In this document: in pieces, positions 1-11,300 of the stretch
Layout of the letters: each line of letters begins with the position of its first letter
How positions within the stretch are numbered: position 1 is the stretch's first letter
From: Mytilus trossulus
Taxonomy: Eukaryota > Mollusca > Bivalvia > Mytilida > Mytilidae
Direction of reading: 5' to 3'
Length of the DNA stretch: 64,000 nucleotides
NCBI RefSeq assembly: GCF_036588685.1
Contig: NC_086375.1
Coordinates: forward strand, 45,353,270-45,417,269
Translations under genes and position numbers: made by a program
The notes under the pieces: model-generated
The model's database searches: none
Told to the model about the DNA's origin: nothing
The model's input: only the letters and a program-made list of their open reading frames with translations

Positions 1-119
1 TATAAAAAAAAATCAAAGCATTCAGTTTTTATACGACTGCAAAATTTGAAAAATTTTCGTCGTATATTGCTATCACGTTGGAGTCGTTGTCGTCCAAATA
101 CTTTTAGTTTTCGCACTCT

Positions 120-1232
120 AACTTTAGTTAAAGGGAATAGAAATCTATGAAATTTTAACACAAGGTTTATGACCACAAAAGGAAGGTTGGGATTGATTTT
201 GGGAGTTTTTATCCCAACATTTTAGGAATTAGGGGCCAAAAAGGGCCCAAATAAGCATATTCTTTTTTTTTACCCAGTAACTTTAGTTTAAGTAAATAGA
301 AATCTATGAAATTTTGACACAAGGTTTATAACCACAAAAGGAAGGTTGGGATTGATTTTGAGAGTTTTGGTTCTAACAGTTTAGAAATAAGGGGGCCAAA
401 AAGGGGTCCAAACAAGCATTTTTCTTTGTTTTTGAGTAAATAGAAATCAATTGGAGTTATCTTTCTTTGTATAGAATAGTAGTTGAATCAACTTTTTTGC
501 ACCATAACTTTAGTATTAGTGAATGGAAATCTATGAAATTTAATCAGAAGGTTTATGACCACGAAAGGAAGATTGGTATTGATTTTGGGCGTTTTGGTCC
601 TTACAGTTTAGGAATTAGGGTCCAAAAAGGGGTCCAAATAAGCATTTTTTTTTGGTTTTCGTACCATAACTTTAGTATAAGTAAATAGAAATCTATGAAA
701 TTTCAACACAAGGTTTATGACCATAAAAGGAAGGTTGGTATTGATTTTGGGAGTTTTGGTCCTAACAGTTTAGGAATAAGGGGCACACAGGGTCCAAAAT
801 TAAACTTTGTTTGATTTCATCCAAAATTGAATAATTGGGATTCTTTGATATGCCGAATCTAACTGTGTATGTGGATTCTTAATTTTTGGTGTTGTTTTCA
901 AATTGGTCTACATTAAGGTCCAAAGGGTCCAAAATTAAACTTAGTTTGATTTTGACAAAAATTGAATCCTTGGGGTTCTTAGATATTCTGAATCTAAAAA
1001 TGAACTTAGATTTTTGATTATTCGCACAGTTTTCAAGTTGGTCCAAATAAGGGTCCAAAATCAAACTTTGTTTGATTTTATCAAAAATTGAATAAATGGG
1101 GTTCTTTGATATGCCAAATCTAACTGTGTATGTAGATTCTTGTTGGTCCTGTTTTCAAATTGGTCTACATTAAAGTCCAAAGGGTCCAAAATTAAACTTA
1201 GTTTGATTTTAACAAAAATTGAGATGTGTATT
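120..1232. repeat. Two adjoining tandem-repeat arrays at the left edge
   Basis: From about 120 to 790 a block holding AAATCTATGAAATTT, then AAGGTTTATGACCA and a GGAAGGTTGG run recurs four times at irregular spacing of about 160-230 bases. From about 790 to 1232 a second unit, with GGTCCAAAGGGTCCAAAAT followed by TTGATTTT and CAAAAATTGA, recurs at about 126-133 bases. The short open frames here are low-complexity and carry no recognisable domain. The arrays lie upstream of the first visible exon of the UHRF1-like gene, so they are probably intronic. Confidence 0.7.
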
Positions 1233-1486
1233 ATAGCTGGCCCCTAAACAAAAATGTGTAGTTCAGTGATAATGGACGTCATACTAAACTTCCAAACATA
1301 AATTAACTAAAATTAAAATCATACAAGACAAACAAAGGCTTGAGAATGTATTGTTTACAGCTACATGATGACAAAGTTGAAATATTCATTTCTTTGTTAT
1401 GTTCAAAGAATGAAACACTTAAATTTTGTTTTCACCTAAACTTAATAGATATACATAAAAATATTTGTACATTATTTATGTTTAAG

Positions 1487-2256
1487 GTTTATACACTGTA
1501 GAGAAATATTGGTCAACAACTGGTCAGTCTGGGCTTTTGGTGTGGAAGTTTGCTTTAAGAAGATGCACTGATCAACCACCACCACCATGGACTTATGAGG
1601 TGAAAAAAACTATAAATGTAGAAATATTTCTGCTCATTTTACTTACCTATATATAGTGTTCAAAATCATACTCACTGTCAAATGTTCATTCTTTAAGGCC
1701 TAACAGTGACATATACTCTGCATAAATCTATGTCATTTGGCCTCTGGTGGAGAGTTTTAATTGGCCATCATACCACATCTTCTTATTTTTTATCTCAAAT
1801 TAAGAAATATGCAATAAATTAATTAAGATCATAATTTTGTCACAGGACTGAATATTATCAAAGGAAATAAAGAAATCCATATGTGTTAAATTTTTAAATA
1901 TTAGGTTTAAATTGAAAACACAGAAATAGCTTTAAACCTACAAAAATGAAAAGAAATCAATATTGGATAGTTCCTTACCAATAGTAATTTTGATAGCATG
2001 ATAAATGTAACTTCTATCATTGCAGGGTGATGGACAAAGTTTAACAGAGGAAATAAAGAGCGGTTTTGATTCTGATGAAACCACAAGTCAGATCAGTAGT
2101 TCACAATCTTCTTCTCAGAGTGATGAAACTACAACACATGATGGAAAAGATGGAATTCAGAAAAATATTAAGAACAAACGACCAGAAGCCCTTGAAGAAA
2201 ATGAAGAGGCTGAAAATATATCAGGAGATTTGAATGAGCTGAAATTAAACAACTGA
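1487..2256 (+). CDS. UHRF1: UHRF1-like protein, end of SRA domain plus C-terminal tail (partial gene)
   Basis: Two exons can be joined: 1487-1599 and 2026-2256. The first follows a TTTAAG acceptor and encodes EKYWSTTGQSGLLVWKFALR and then a PPPPWTYE segment. This matches the end of the SRA (SET- and RING-associated) domain of UHRF1, which binds hemimethylated CpG and recruits the maintenance methyltransferase in the nucleus. The donor is GAG/GTGAAA in phase 0, and the next acceptor TTGCAG opens in phase 0 with GDGQSLTEEI. The rest of that exon is a Ser/Glu/Lys-rich tail ending at a TGA at 2254. The N-terminal UBL, tandem Tudor, PHD and most of SRA should lie upstream of the window. No RING exon, normally the C-terminal module, is visible downstream, so this may be a RING-less paralogue or a decaying copy. 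The SRA match is secure; calling it the true UHRF1 orthologue is not. Confidence 0.62.
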
Positions 2257-3168
2257 CAAAGATACAAATGTAAAATGTGATCAAAATTCAACTGATTCAA
2301 GTGTGGATGTGTCTGATGCTAAACAAAATTTAAAAGATGAACCAAAGAAGAAAACAATTATGAAGCTTAGAAATGGAAAAATACTAAATACTAAACTTGT
2401 TCAAAGGGTATCTACACGTCTCAATCTTCAAAATTGGTTAAATGATTTTAAAATATTAGGTTTAAATTGAAAACACATACATGTCAGCTTAAAACTTACA
2501 AAAATAAACAGAAATCAATAGCTAATAGTTCCCCACTAAATGTAATTTATATAGCATGATAATTGTACCTTCTATTGTTGCAGGGTGATGGACAAAGTTT
2601 AACAGAGGAAATAAAGAGCGACTCTGGTTTTGATTCTGATGAAACCGCAAGTCAGATCAGTAGTTTACAATCTTCTTCACAGAGTGATGAAATTAAAACA
2701 TAAGATGGGAAAGATGAAATTCAGAAAAAGATAAAGAGCGAAAGACAAGAAGCCCCTGAAAAAGAGGAAAAGGCCAAACAGGCATCAGAGGATTTGAATG
2801 AGCTGAAAACAACTGATCAAGATACAAATGGAAAATGTGATCAAAATGCAACCGATTCAAATGTGTATGTGTCTGATGCTAAACAAAATTTAAAAGATGA
2901 ACCAAAGAAGAAAACTACAATGAAAGGAAATAAGGAATTGAAGGGAAAAGTTGAATTAATGGAAACAGAATCTAATGAAAAGGTACTTGATACTAAAATG
3001 GAGGATGGAGACATGAAGAAAACAGGAAAAACTAAGGAGGGAACTATTGGAACAAATGATTCTACAGAGCTTCAAAAGGAGGAAGAATCTGAAAATAAAA
3101 TTGCTGAGGAGTCTGTGGAATGTAAATCAGACCTGACAGAAAAAGTCAATGAAATAGAAGCAGCATAA
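1897..3168 (+). repeat. Direct duplication of intron end plus terminal exon
   Basis: A block of about 555 bases starting near 1897 is repeated from about 2452. Both copies carry the intron end (ATATTAGGTTTAAATTGAAA, then the pyrimidine tract and TTGCAG) and the following exon beginning GGTGATGGACAAAGTTTAAC. Copy 2 is longer at its 3' side. The exon parts are clearly similar with scattered substitutions, so the duplication is not very recent. Both copies keep an acceptor, and either could splice to the donor at 1599. Confidence 0.8.
2584..3168 (+). pseudogene. Second copy of the UHRF1-like terminal exon, interrupted by a stop
   Basis: After the acceptor TTGCAG at 2578-2583 the frame opens with GDGQSLTEEIKS like the first copy. 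It meets TAA at 2701-2703 after 39 codons. The same frame then stays open to 3168, giving a Lys/Glu/Asp-rich stretch of about 155 residues. One codon therefore separates a 39-residue tail from a 194-residue tail. The first copy passes the matching codon intact but carries a 4-base length change near 2245 that causes its own early stop. The acidic/basic low-complexity composition suggests a disordered tail. It could be an alternative last exon giving a short tail, or a degenerated exon. Confidence 0.55.
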
Positions 3169-5100
3169 TTGTATTGGAGCCTGATTTATCTTTGCTTATA
3201 TGATAGTAACTATGAATGCTTCAGACAGTTGATTGTGTTTTATTAAATACATAATTGCAGTTGCAGTAATTATGTTTATATGGATTGCTTTAATACATTC
3301 AAATTAAATAGCAAGAATATTTTTTTATAGTTAAAAGAAGTTGAAGAATTGTTCTTGAAAATATGTTTGTATATGTCTTAGTGCTATATGTATTTGTAGT
3401 GTGTACAGTAGAAAGGTATGGAGGGCCCTAGATACCCCATAATTAAGCAGACCAAATTGCCTTATAAAAACATATGTATGTACCCTTAGGATGACACACA
3501 TGTTATCTGCTTCCCTCAATCAATTTTACTGTTGTCATCTAAGGTAAAGTTTTTTTTGTAAATTTTTAGTATACTATTTAGATCTTGACAAGTATTTAAG
3601 CTTAAATGGTTTATTATTAAAACTGCTCTACGTTAAAAATGTATTTTTTGTGTGTTTATATGATTTGTGTAACCATATTGAAATAATAAATTCCATATAT
3701 GTTTTTAGTGTATTTTTGTACATTCATCATCACTGTTTATTCTTTTGATACATTTTTGTGTTTGATTTTAAGAAGATGCAGTGAAATTAGGTTTTGGTCA
3801 CATCTTACTAATTGAACATCATTCAGAATTTACAACTGTTTCATATTTTATCATTATATGCAGCAGAATTGGTAAGGCAGCAGTATGAAATCATCATTAC
3901 ATGTTTACTGTTTTATTTGATAAGTTTTAAGAGAATGTTGTTAGTTTCATATGTTTCCACGTTTTATTTTCCCCATAGTTCATTATTTTCATAAGATGTT
4001 TTATATTGATAAATATTATATTTTATTAATAAAGTTTATTCCAGATATACTTATTCTTATATATAGCCTAGGTATGGATAATAAGACGTAATGACAAATA
4101 AAACCAAAATACAACTAGAGATAGACTTTACATTTAAGGATGTACTTAGGTGAGGTTTTGAAATGGAATAAGTGTAAAATGTTTGACTCCTAACAAGGTA
4201 AAATATTTTGCCCCATAACAACACCTTTTTCTCTTTCAACATAGGACTATATAGCAGCTATTATAGCTCATAAAAGGTCATTTGACAAATTTTAAGCAGA
4301 TTCTTGATTTTTTTTCTTTTGATTTGAGACCCAAATAATACCAATGCAAATATAAGGTAAAACTCAAGAGTCTGCCTTTTCTTGCCATATTTTTTAAATC
4401 AAATACCTCGAAAAGGAGCTCCGTGACCTATCAATATTTAAAGCTTATTTTGATCTTTAATTAATACTCTTCCAGCTTACAGTATCAATTTTGAATTCTT
4501 GATTTATTTAGTTTTACCTTAGATCACCAAAGTACATCCTGAACAAAGAACAGGTGTCTTTTCATTATGTCAAGCTCTAAATAACCCAGTCTACATATGA
4601 CATATAACTACTAACCAGGCATCTGACTTGGAACTGGTGCATGGAGACTTTAGGTGAAATTGTAATGTCTGTTATCTCAATTCTAATTTCACAATAGACA
4701 TTGTATTGCTTGCTCATTTGAACATTATAAACTTAGGAGCCATTAAGTTTTATCCTTGTTAGTATGTCCCAAAGTTGGGTTCTGTTCTCTAACTTAAGAT
4801 GTCTCAACCAATTGTTTTGAAACTTATATAACGCAATGCTTATTACCACAAAACACAGATCAAGTTTGAATTTTGGTGGCGTCACTTTATAAGCTCTAGA
4901 GTTGTCCTTTTTCAAATGGAAAAATTTCAGAATTTTTGTCTCCATTCTCTTACTTTAACTTGCCTTGAACAAATGTTAAGAAACTTCTACACAATTGGTA
5001 TTACCACAATACAGTTCAAAAATATTGTTGTTGTCACTTAAGCGTTCTAGAGTTGTGCCTCTAATTTCTGTTCTCTCTAACTTAAAGTTGCTTCAACTGA
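3169..5100. other. Non-coding stretch after the UHRF1-like exons
   Basis: AT-rich sequence with several AATAAA/ATTAAA-type signals, including AATAATAAATTCC near 3686 and AATAAAG near 4028, either of which could serve the upstream gene. The open frames on both strands are short, lack domains and are rich in Phe/Tyr/Leu as expected of AT-rich noise. I see no gene here. Confidence 0.5.
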
Positions 5101-5104
5101 ATGT

Positions 5105-5345
5105 TATGATTGATTGATTGATTGAGTGTTGGTGTTTTAATGCTACTTTTGAGCTTTTTCGTGGCTGCCAGTCTTTATCGGTGGAGGAAGCCAGAGAAAA
5201 CAACCGACTTTTGATTGGAAAACTGACAATCCTGGTCAATACAGAATGGAGTCAAGAGTGCACCCACATTAGTGGGGTTTGAATTCACCTCAGTGTTGAC
5301 TGGCTAGTAATTACAGTAGTAGAACTACAAAGACCACTTGGTAAT
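5105..5345 (+). repeat. Dispersed mollusc-type repeat beginning (TTGA)n
   Basis: Starts with TTGATTGATTGATTGA followed by GTGTTGGTGTTTTAATGC and a GTGGAGGAAGCCAGAGAAAAC block. I recognise this arrangement as a common bivalve interspersed repeat. It contains no coding potential. The recognition is from memory of such genomes and not from a comparison within this window. Confidence 0.45.
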
Positions 5346-5374
5346 TGAGGCCGCCGCCAAATGTTATGAAACTT

Positions 5375-5645
5375 ATGAAACCATGTGGAGCAGGATCTGC
5401 TTACCCTTCCAGAGCACCAGAGATCACCCACCATTTTTTGGTTGGGTTTGTGTTACTTAGTCTAGTTTCCTATTATTTGTCTGTTTTGTTTTGTCTTCTG
5501 TACTATTATGTGTCTTGTTTTGTTTTGTCTTCTGTACTAATATGTGTCTGTTTTGTTTTGTCTTCTGTACTATTATTTGTCTGTTTTGTTTTGTCTTCTA
5601 TCAGTTTGACTGTCTGGTATCTTTTGTCCCTCTTTTATACATAAT
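5375..5645 (+). repeat. Dispersed repeat B with internal 33-bp tandem expansion
   Basis: The segment with AGAGCACCAGAGATCACCC through TGGTATCTTTTGTCCCTC resembles stretches at 50700-50860 (+), 31500-31600 (+, diverged) and 36800-36935 (reverse). In this copy a unit of about 33 bases (TCTGTTTTGTTTTGTCTTCT plus GTACTATTAT) is repeated four times between 5478 and 5605. The open frame across it is only the translation of this simple array. Confidence 0.6.
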
Positions 5646-5744
5646 ACTTACTACTTACTTACATGATAGGAAACCTGTCAGACAAAACATTTATAATCGC
5701 AAGTCAAAAGTCTTCATATAAAGACAATAGTCTATTTTCACTAC

Positions 5745-6200
5745 CAAAAACAAGAATGTGTCCATAGTACACGGATGCCCCACTCGCACTATCATTTTCT
5801 ATGTTCAGTGGACCGTGAAAATTGGGGTCAAAACTTTAATTTGGAATTAAAATTAGAAAAATCATATCATAGGGAACATGTGTACTAAGTTTCAAGTTGA
5901 TGTAACTTTAACTTCATCAAAAACTACCTTGACCAAAAACTTTAACCTGAACTTAGCAGTATCATTTTCTATGTTCAGTAGACCATGAAATTGGGGTCAA
6001 AACTAAAATTTGGCATTAAAATTAGAAAGATCATATCATGGGGAACATGTGTACTAAGTTTCAAGTTCATTGGACTTCAATTTCTTCAAAAACTACATTG
6101 ACCAAAAACTTTAACCTGAAGCAAACGGACCGACTGACAAACGGAGGCACAGACCAGAAAACATAATGTCCCTCTACTATCGTAGGTGGGGCATAAAAAC
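5745..6200 (+). repeat. Dispersed repeat E, two internal units
   Basis: Begins AAGAATGTGTCCATAGTACA then GGATGCCCCACTC, and ends near GTAGGTGGGGCAT. Between these, a unit of about 180 bases (ATCATTTTCTATGTTCAGT through TTGACCAAAAACTTTAACCT) occurs twice. A diverged single-unit copy lies at 7425-7650. The GATGCCCCAC start and GTGGGGCAT end are complementary, which suggests short terminal inverted repeats. Confidence 0.65.
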
Positions 6201-6229
6201 ATAATTAATTTTAATTTAAGTGTTGTCCT

Positions 6230-7140
6230 CAAACTTATTTGTACTGTAATATCAGAAATTATTTGGCATTTTATCCATTCTTAAACAAGAACATTCTCTG
6301 AAATGTCAAACCGGTTTTCCTTATTTGATTTATGTTGTAAGTCTTTACCACAAACATCACATGATCCTTAAGATTATCAATGTTATATGATAATGAGGTC
6401 ATGGTCAGATGAACCAAGCAAGACCGACATGAACACCTTACAATCCTGCAATTGTCACCAAATATAGTTGACTTGTTGCTTTAAATACTAGTATAGTATC
6501 TGATAAGACTGGCAAATTTAGAAAAATGTATTATTAACCAATGAACCATAAAAATGAGGTCAATGTCAAATGATACTGGCTAGAATGATGAAGCTTACAT
6601 TAAATTCCATACACTAAATATAGCTGACCAGCTACTTTAAGTACTTAAAACAAAAACTTCACATGACCAATGAACCATGAAAATTAGGTCAAGGTCAGAT
6701 ACAACCTGCCAGACTGACATGTACCCATTGCAGTCATTCCATACACAACATAGTTATCCTACCGAATATAGGATTTAAGAAACTGACCTAATCACTTGAC
6801 TTTTAACCTTGATCACTGATCCATAAAATGAGGTCAAGTTCAGGTGAATCCTGTCCGACAAAGATGTATAGGTTGCAAGGAACACGTTTACAAAATAGTT
6901 ATCATATTACTCATAATAAGTTAGAAATGTACATTACAAACTCATTTTTTCCACTTAACTATGAAAATGAGGTCAAAGACGTGTAACAGAAGAAATTTTG
7001 TAACATAAGGTATCTGCATACAGATATGAAGTATTCTGGTCTTCTACCTTCTAAAATATAAAGCTTTATACAAAAAGATTTCACCATCACCTGATAGTTA
7101 TCACTAGGTCTTACATACTGCAACTTTCTTTACAGGCGAG
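6230..7140 (-). repeat. Dispersed repeat F, reverse orientation, with about 150-bp units
   Basis: Repeated ATGAACCATAAAAATGAGGTCA-like blocks at roughly 150-base spacing, ending near 7140 with ACAGGCGAGAC. Read on the other strand these correspond to the TGACCTTGACCTCATTTTCA units seen at 40200-41170, 60950-61600 and 63100-64000. No open frame persists through it. Confidence 0.65.
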
Positions 7141-7424
7141 ACAAAAATTAGTTGCCAATGTCTGGACCTCAATGAAATGTATAAGAAGTACAAACACACC
7201 AACTAATATAAAACAATAAACCCAAAGCACACATATAAGAGTACAAGCAGTTGATAAAAGCTAGTTCAAAGCCAAAATTACAACTAATAAATAAATGATT
7301 TTTTCCCAGACTAAGGTATCATCAGACATTCATATACTCTCATCAAATATCATTTTTAATTTTTTGTAAGTAATAAGTCTGTTGCAACACATGTAGAGTG
7401 GGGAAATATATGAACAACAAGAAT

Positions 7425-7650
7425 GTGTCCCCAGTACATAGATGCCCCATCCACACTATCACTTTCTATTTTCAGTGAACTGTGAAAAAAAGAGGGAAAA
7501 TCTCTAATTCGTCATTAAAATTAGAAAGCTCATATCATAAGGAACAGGTGTACCAAGTTTCCATTTGCTTGGACTTCAAATTTATCAAAAACTACCTCGA
7601 CCAAAAATTAAAACCTGAAGCAGGACAGACAGACAAACTGATGGATGAAA
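7425..7650 (+). repeat. Diverged single-unit copy of repeat E
   Basis: Shares AAGAATGTGTCC, GATGCCCCA, ATTAAAATTAGAAAG and AAAACTACCT blocks with 5745-6200. The 72-codon open frame that runs through it is a product of the repeat and not a gene. Confidence 0.6.
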
Positions 7651-8337
7651 GGAAAAACAAACGAAGAGAGGAAAACCTGAACCTAAACTATGCCAAGTAA
7701 GTATTTCTAACAAATACAATTCTACAAAATATTTATTCTAAAGTATAATGATGTAATCAACATAATACCATAAACAATATCACAGAAAACTAATTGTATC
7801 AGACTTAATAATTTATGATCATATTTAATGATCAAATTATATAAATAACATTGTGAAATAAATGAGTCATGCTATACTAAGACATTTACAATTTACAAAA
7901 AACATCAAAATAAGTACACTATGTGAGGGGAATATTTTTAATGTTTATACAAACATTCTAGAATTTAAAAGGCTCTAAATGGTAGGACTTTATTACATAA
8001 AATGGATATCCTTCATATAACCTGGATAATATACACAATTTATCTAATTATGATAGGTCAATATTCCTAATAAGCCTCAAATTGAGTTACTCAAATAGAA
8101 TCTGTCAAAATAATTAATACTGCACATTCTGCATGTTTCAATCTTGACAAACTTGTGAACAAGTTTAATCATTTGAGCTTTGTTGTTATTTTTACCCACT
8201 CCCCCTCTTTTTCCCAGATCTCAACTCAATTTTACCGCAAATAATCATCATCCCTACTTTTTTTTACCCCTTTATCCCAAATTCTTCAAAACTAGTCATC
8301 CCCTCTTTAAATTTGATTTTGTTTTGCAACCTGAACT

Positions 8338-11300
8338 CTATTTATCTGACCATAATTGTTGTAAAGGTTTATGACCAGATTCTTCAATAATGTTTTGGGT
8401 AATCACTAGAATTTCTCTGTGTAGATCTTCTATAGACTTGTCAGCTTCAACTTCCTACAATAGATAATATAATATTTTTATTAATACTTATCTTCTTAAT
8501 ACATGATTGAATGGTTATAAATATGCATTGTTAAAACACAACCTGGTTACCGTAGACAGAGGCACACTTAAAATAATTCTTAACTGCTTTGGTATTTTCA
8601 AATGTATACATATGTAAAAGTTATAAATCCACATGCCTGCAGCAGATTGAAATCAGGGGTACTTAATCCTCTTGCTGCATCAATAACTATTTGTGCAAAT
8701 GAGCAGAGGTTACACTACTTCAGTGTGAGAAACTTTCATTTTTAGGAGCAGTTTTTCTTTGCTTGGTAGATGTGTGCGCAACAAAAGATGTAATAAATTG
8801 ATTCAAAACTTGTCCCTCTAGAGATGAATTAAATTCAAGTTTGTGTGTAGCTGATCTTCAGAGTTGAAATCACTATCATGACATTGTATGTATATGTATA
8901 AATAATATAACAGTATGATCCTGATGTAAGTCTATTAACTGAAATTCTATTACTTATCTTATAAGATAAACTATCACTGCTGATGTTCTCTGTCAGCAGC
9001 ATTGGTATTTTATAAATGAAGAAAAATATGGAATCACAACTTTTAATAGCTGGTTACCATGGTTACCAGCACATGAAAATACATTACCTGCCATGTTGAA
9101 TCTTTCAACTTTTCAAAATTTGTTGAGACTTTTTGTTGAAATTCTGTTTTTTCATATCTCTCTTTTCCAAATGTTCCTCTAGCTGCAGCCTCGTCTGTAC
9201 TTAATGTAAGGTAGATAACTCTGTCTGGTTTTGGTAAACCAACATCTGGCTGTTTACACCAATTCATATCAAACCCCTATTATAAATAACATATTTTATT
9301 TAACAAACGTCATATAAAATGTCTCTAAAATATTATAAAATGTTAACACATAGAACATTTTGAAACTGTAAATTTTTATTTATTCAGAATCACAAAACTT
9401 ATTTTTTATACAGTACTTTACAGAAAACCAATTACAGGTAACAATATTTAAGTGGAAACTGTTCATCAAAAGCATTAATGACATGAGGAATATGTTGAAG
9501 GATGATCTTTGACCTATAATAATAGTTTACTTTTTACCAATTGTGACTTGGATGGAGAGTTGTCTTATTGGCACTCATACCAATGCCAATGTCAACAGTG
9601 TTAATTAAATTATAATATATTGCTATTATATTGTCAAGTGTATTTCCTGTAGTATATATTTTTTTTATTACACATGTTACATACATGTATATATCTATTG
9701 TCTATGTACAAATGTAATGCACATGTTATTATTTATGATATTGTTTGTATGCCCTCCTGGGGCCCGTGAATAAAAATATTCCTTTCTATTCTATTCATAC
9801 CACATCTTATATCTATAGATCTACATGCTCATGTATGTGTCTATATATAACAAATTTTGAGATAATCGAAATAGAGCATGATTAAATTAAATTTACATTA
9901 CAAGGTAACAGTACCTCTTTAGCTGCTGTAAATGCCACACCAGAAAAAGCATATCTGTCCACTATCAAAGTAGTCCCCGCTTCTAACATGGATTTCATTT
10001 TAGGCCTGAAATACAAGTGAACTAATAGATACAACAAATTGTAGCTTTGACCTATATTCAGGGATGTTTAATAATATCTATCGTAGTAAGAGATACAATA
10101 TTAATTTTCTCATGCAATTTCAGTTTGAAAATATAACAAGGTTAAATTTTTTTTTTTAATTCAGACACAAAAGGTATCTAAACATTCACAAAATATATGG
10201 TCTTAAAATGATTATATGTAAAAAGCTATTACATGTACATTTTGGCACTTTAGAGTATTGCAAATCCAAAAATATTGCAAAGAACATTAACCTATGGTTC
10301 TGACCACCTTAACTTTCCATGTGCTCAAATGGATGATTATTTACCAACTTCATGAACTTGTGTACATTCACACATTATTTATCATAAAACACTGTTGATC
10401 AAAAGTACATACAACAATGTACATGTATGTATCAGTATGTACATGTTGGATGCTATGGAGCTGGACATGTATAATGCAACATTTAATGAACAGAAATATG
10501 CTGCCAGGAGCCAATAGTACCGGTAATTGACCAAATAAAAATGCTGTACAGCCTATAGTGTTTGTAAAAATCATATATAAACAAACATATCTATAACATT
10601 TTATAACTAAAAAATTTGTAAACAGAAATCCAAATGTATATATTTCATTTATTTCTAATAAGAAGTATACATTTTATATTGTTACTATACCAGTGGCTTC
10701 ATATTGCTGGTCTTAATCGATTTTTAGGGGATTTACAAAAAAATGTGTTTGTACTGTTTTCCTGGTGGGTTTTTTTTTTATCAGTATTTGTTTAAAACAA
10801 TCATTGTAATGTTATCATTGTAAATAAATTTAATGTAACTAGATATCATTGAGATGGAAGCCATCTCTGTGGGCCCCGCTGTCAATAAAGGTGGGTAAAT
10901 AAATATAGTGTGAATCAAAATTGTAAGCGATGGACAGACCAACAGATAGACAGACCTTTGACCTAGGAAGTTGTACATACATCATGACACACCCTCTGGT
11001 GTTGGTTAAAATGGATGTCAAGTATAATATTTGAAATCATAACGGTTCCCAAGATATAGAGCGGACACAATCTTCAACTCAGGACACAGGGTTGTCAACT
11101 AAAACCAAAGTTTTTTTACCTTGACCTTTGACCTAGGAAGTTGTACATACATCATGACATGCCCTCTGATGGTGGTTAAAATGGATGTCAAGTATAAACT
11201 TTGAAATCATAAAGGTTATCCAGATATGGAGCGGACATGATCTTCACCACAGGACACAGGGTTGTCAACTGAAACCAAAGTTTTTGACCTTGACCTTTGA

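Noticed and set aside
5345-5721. Hydrophobic overlapping frames resembling a membrane protein
   Set aside because: Both frames come from a four-unit TCTGTTTTGTTTTGTCTTCT tandem repeat inside dispersed repeat B. The hydrophobicity is a T-rich artefact.
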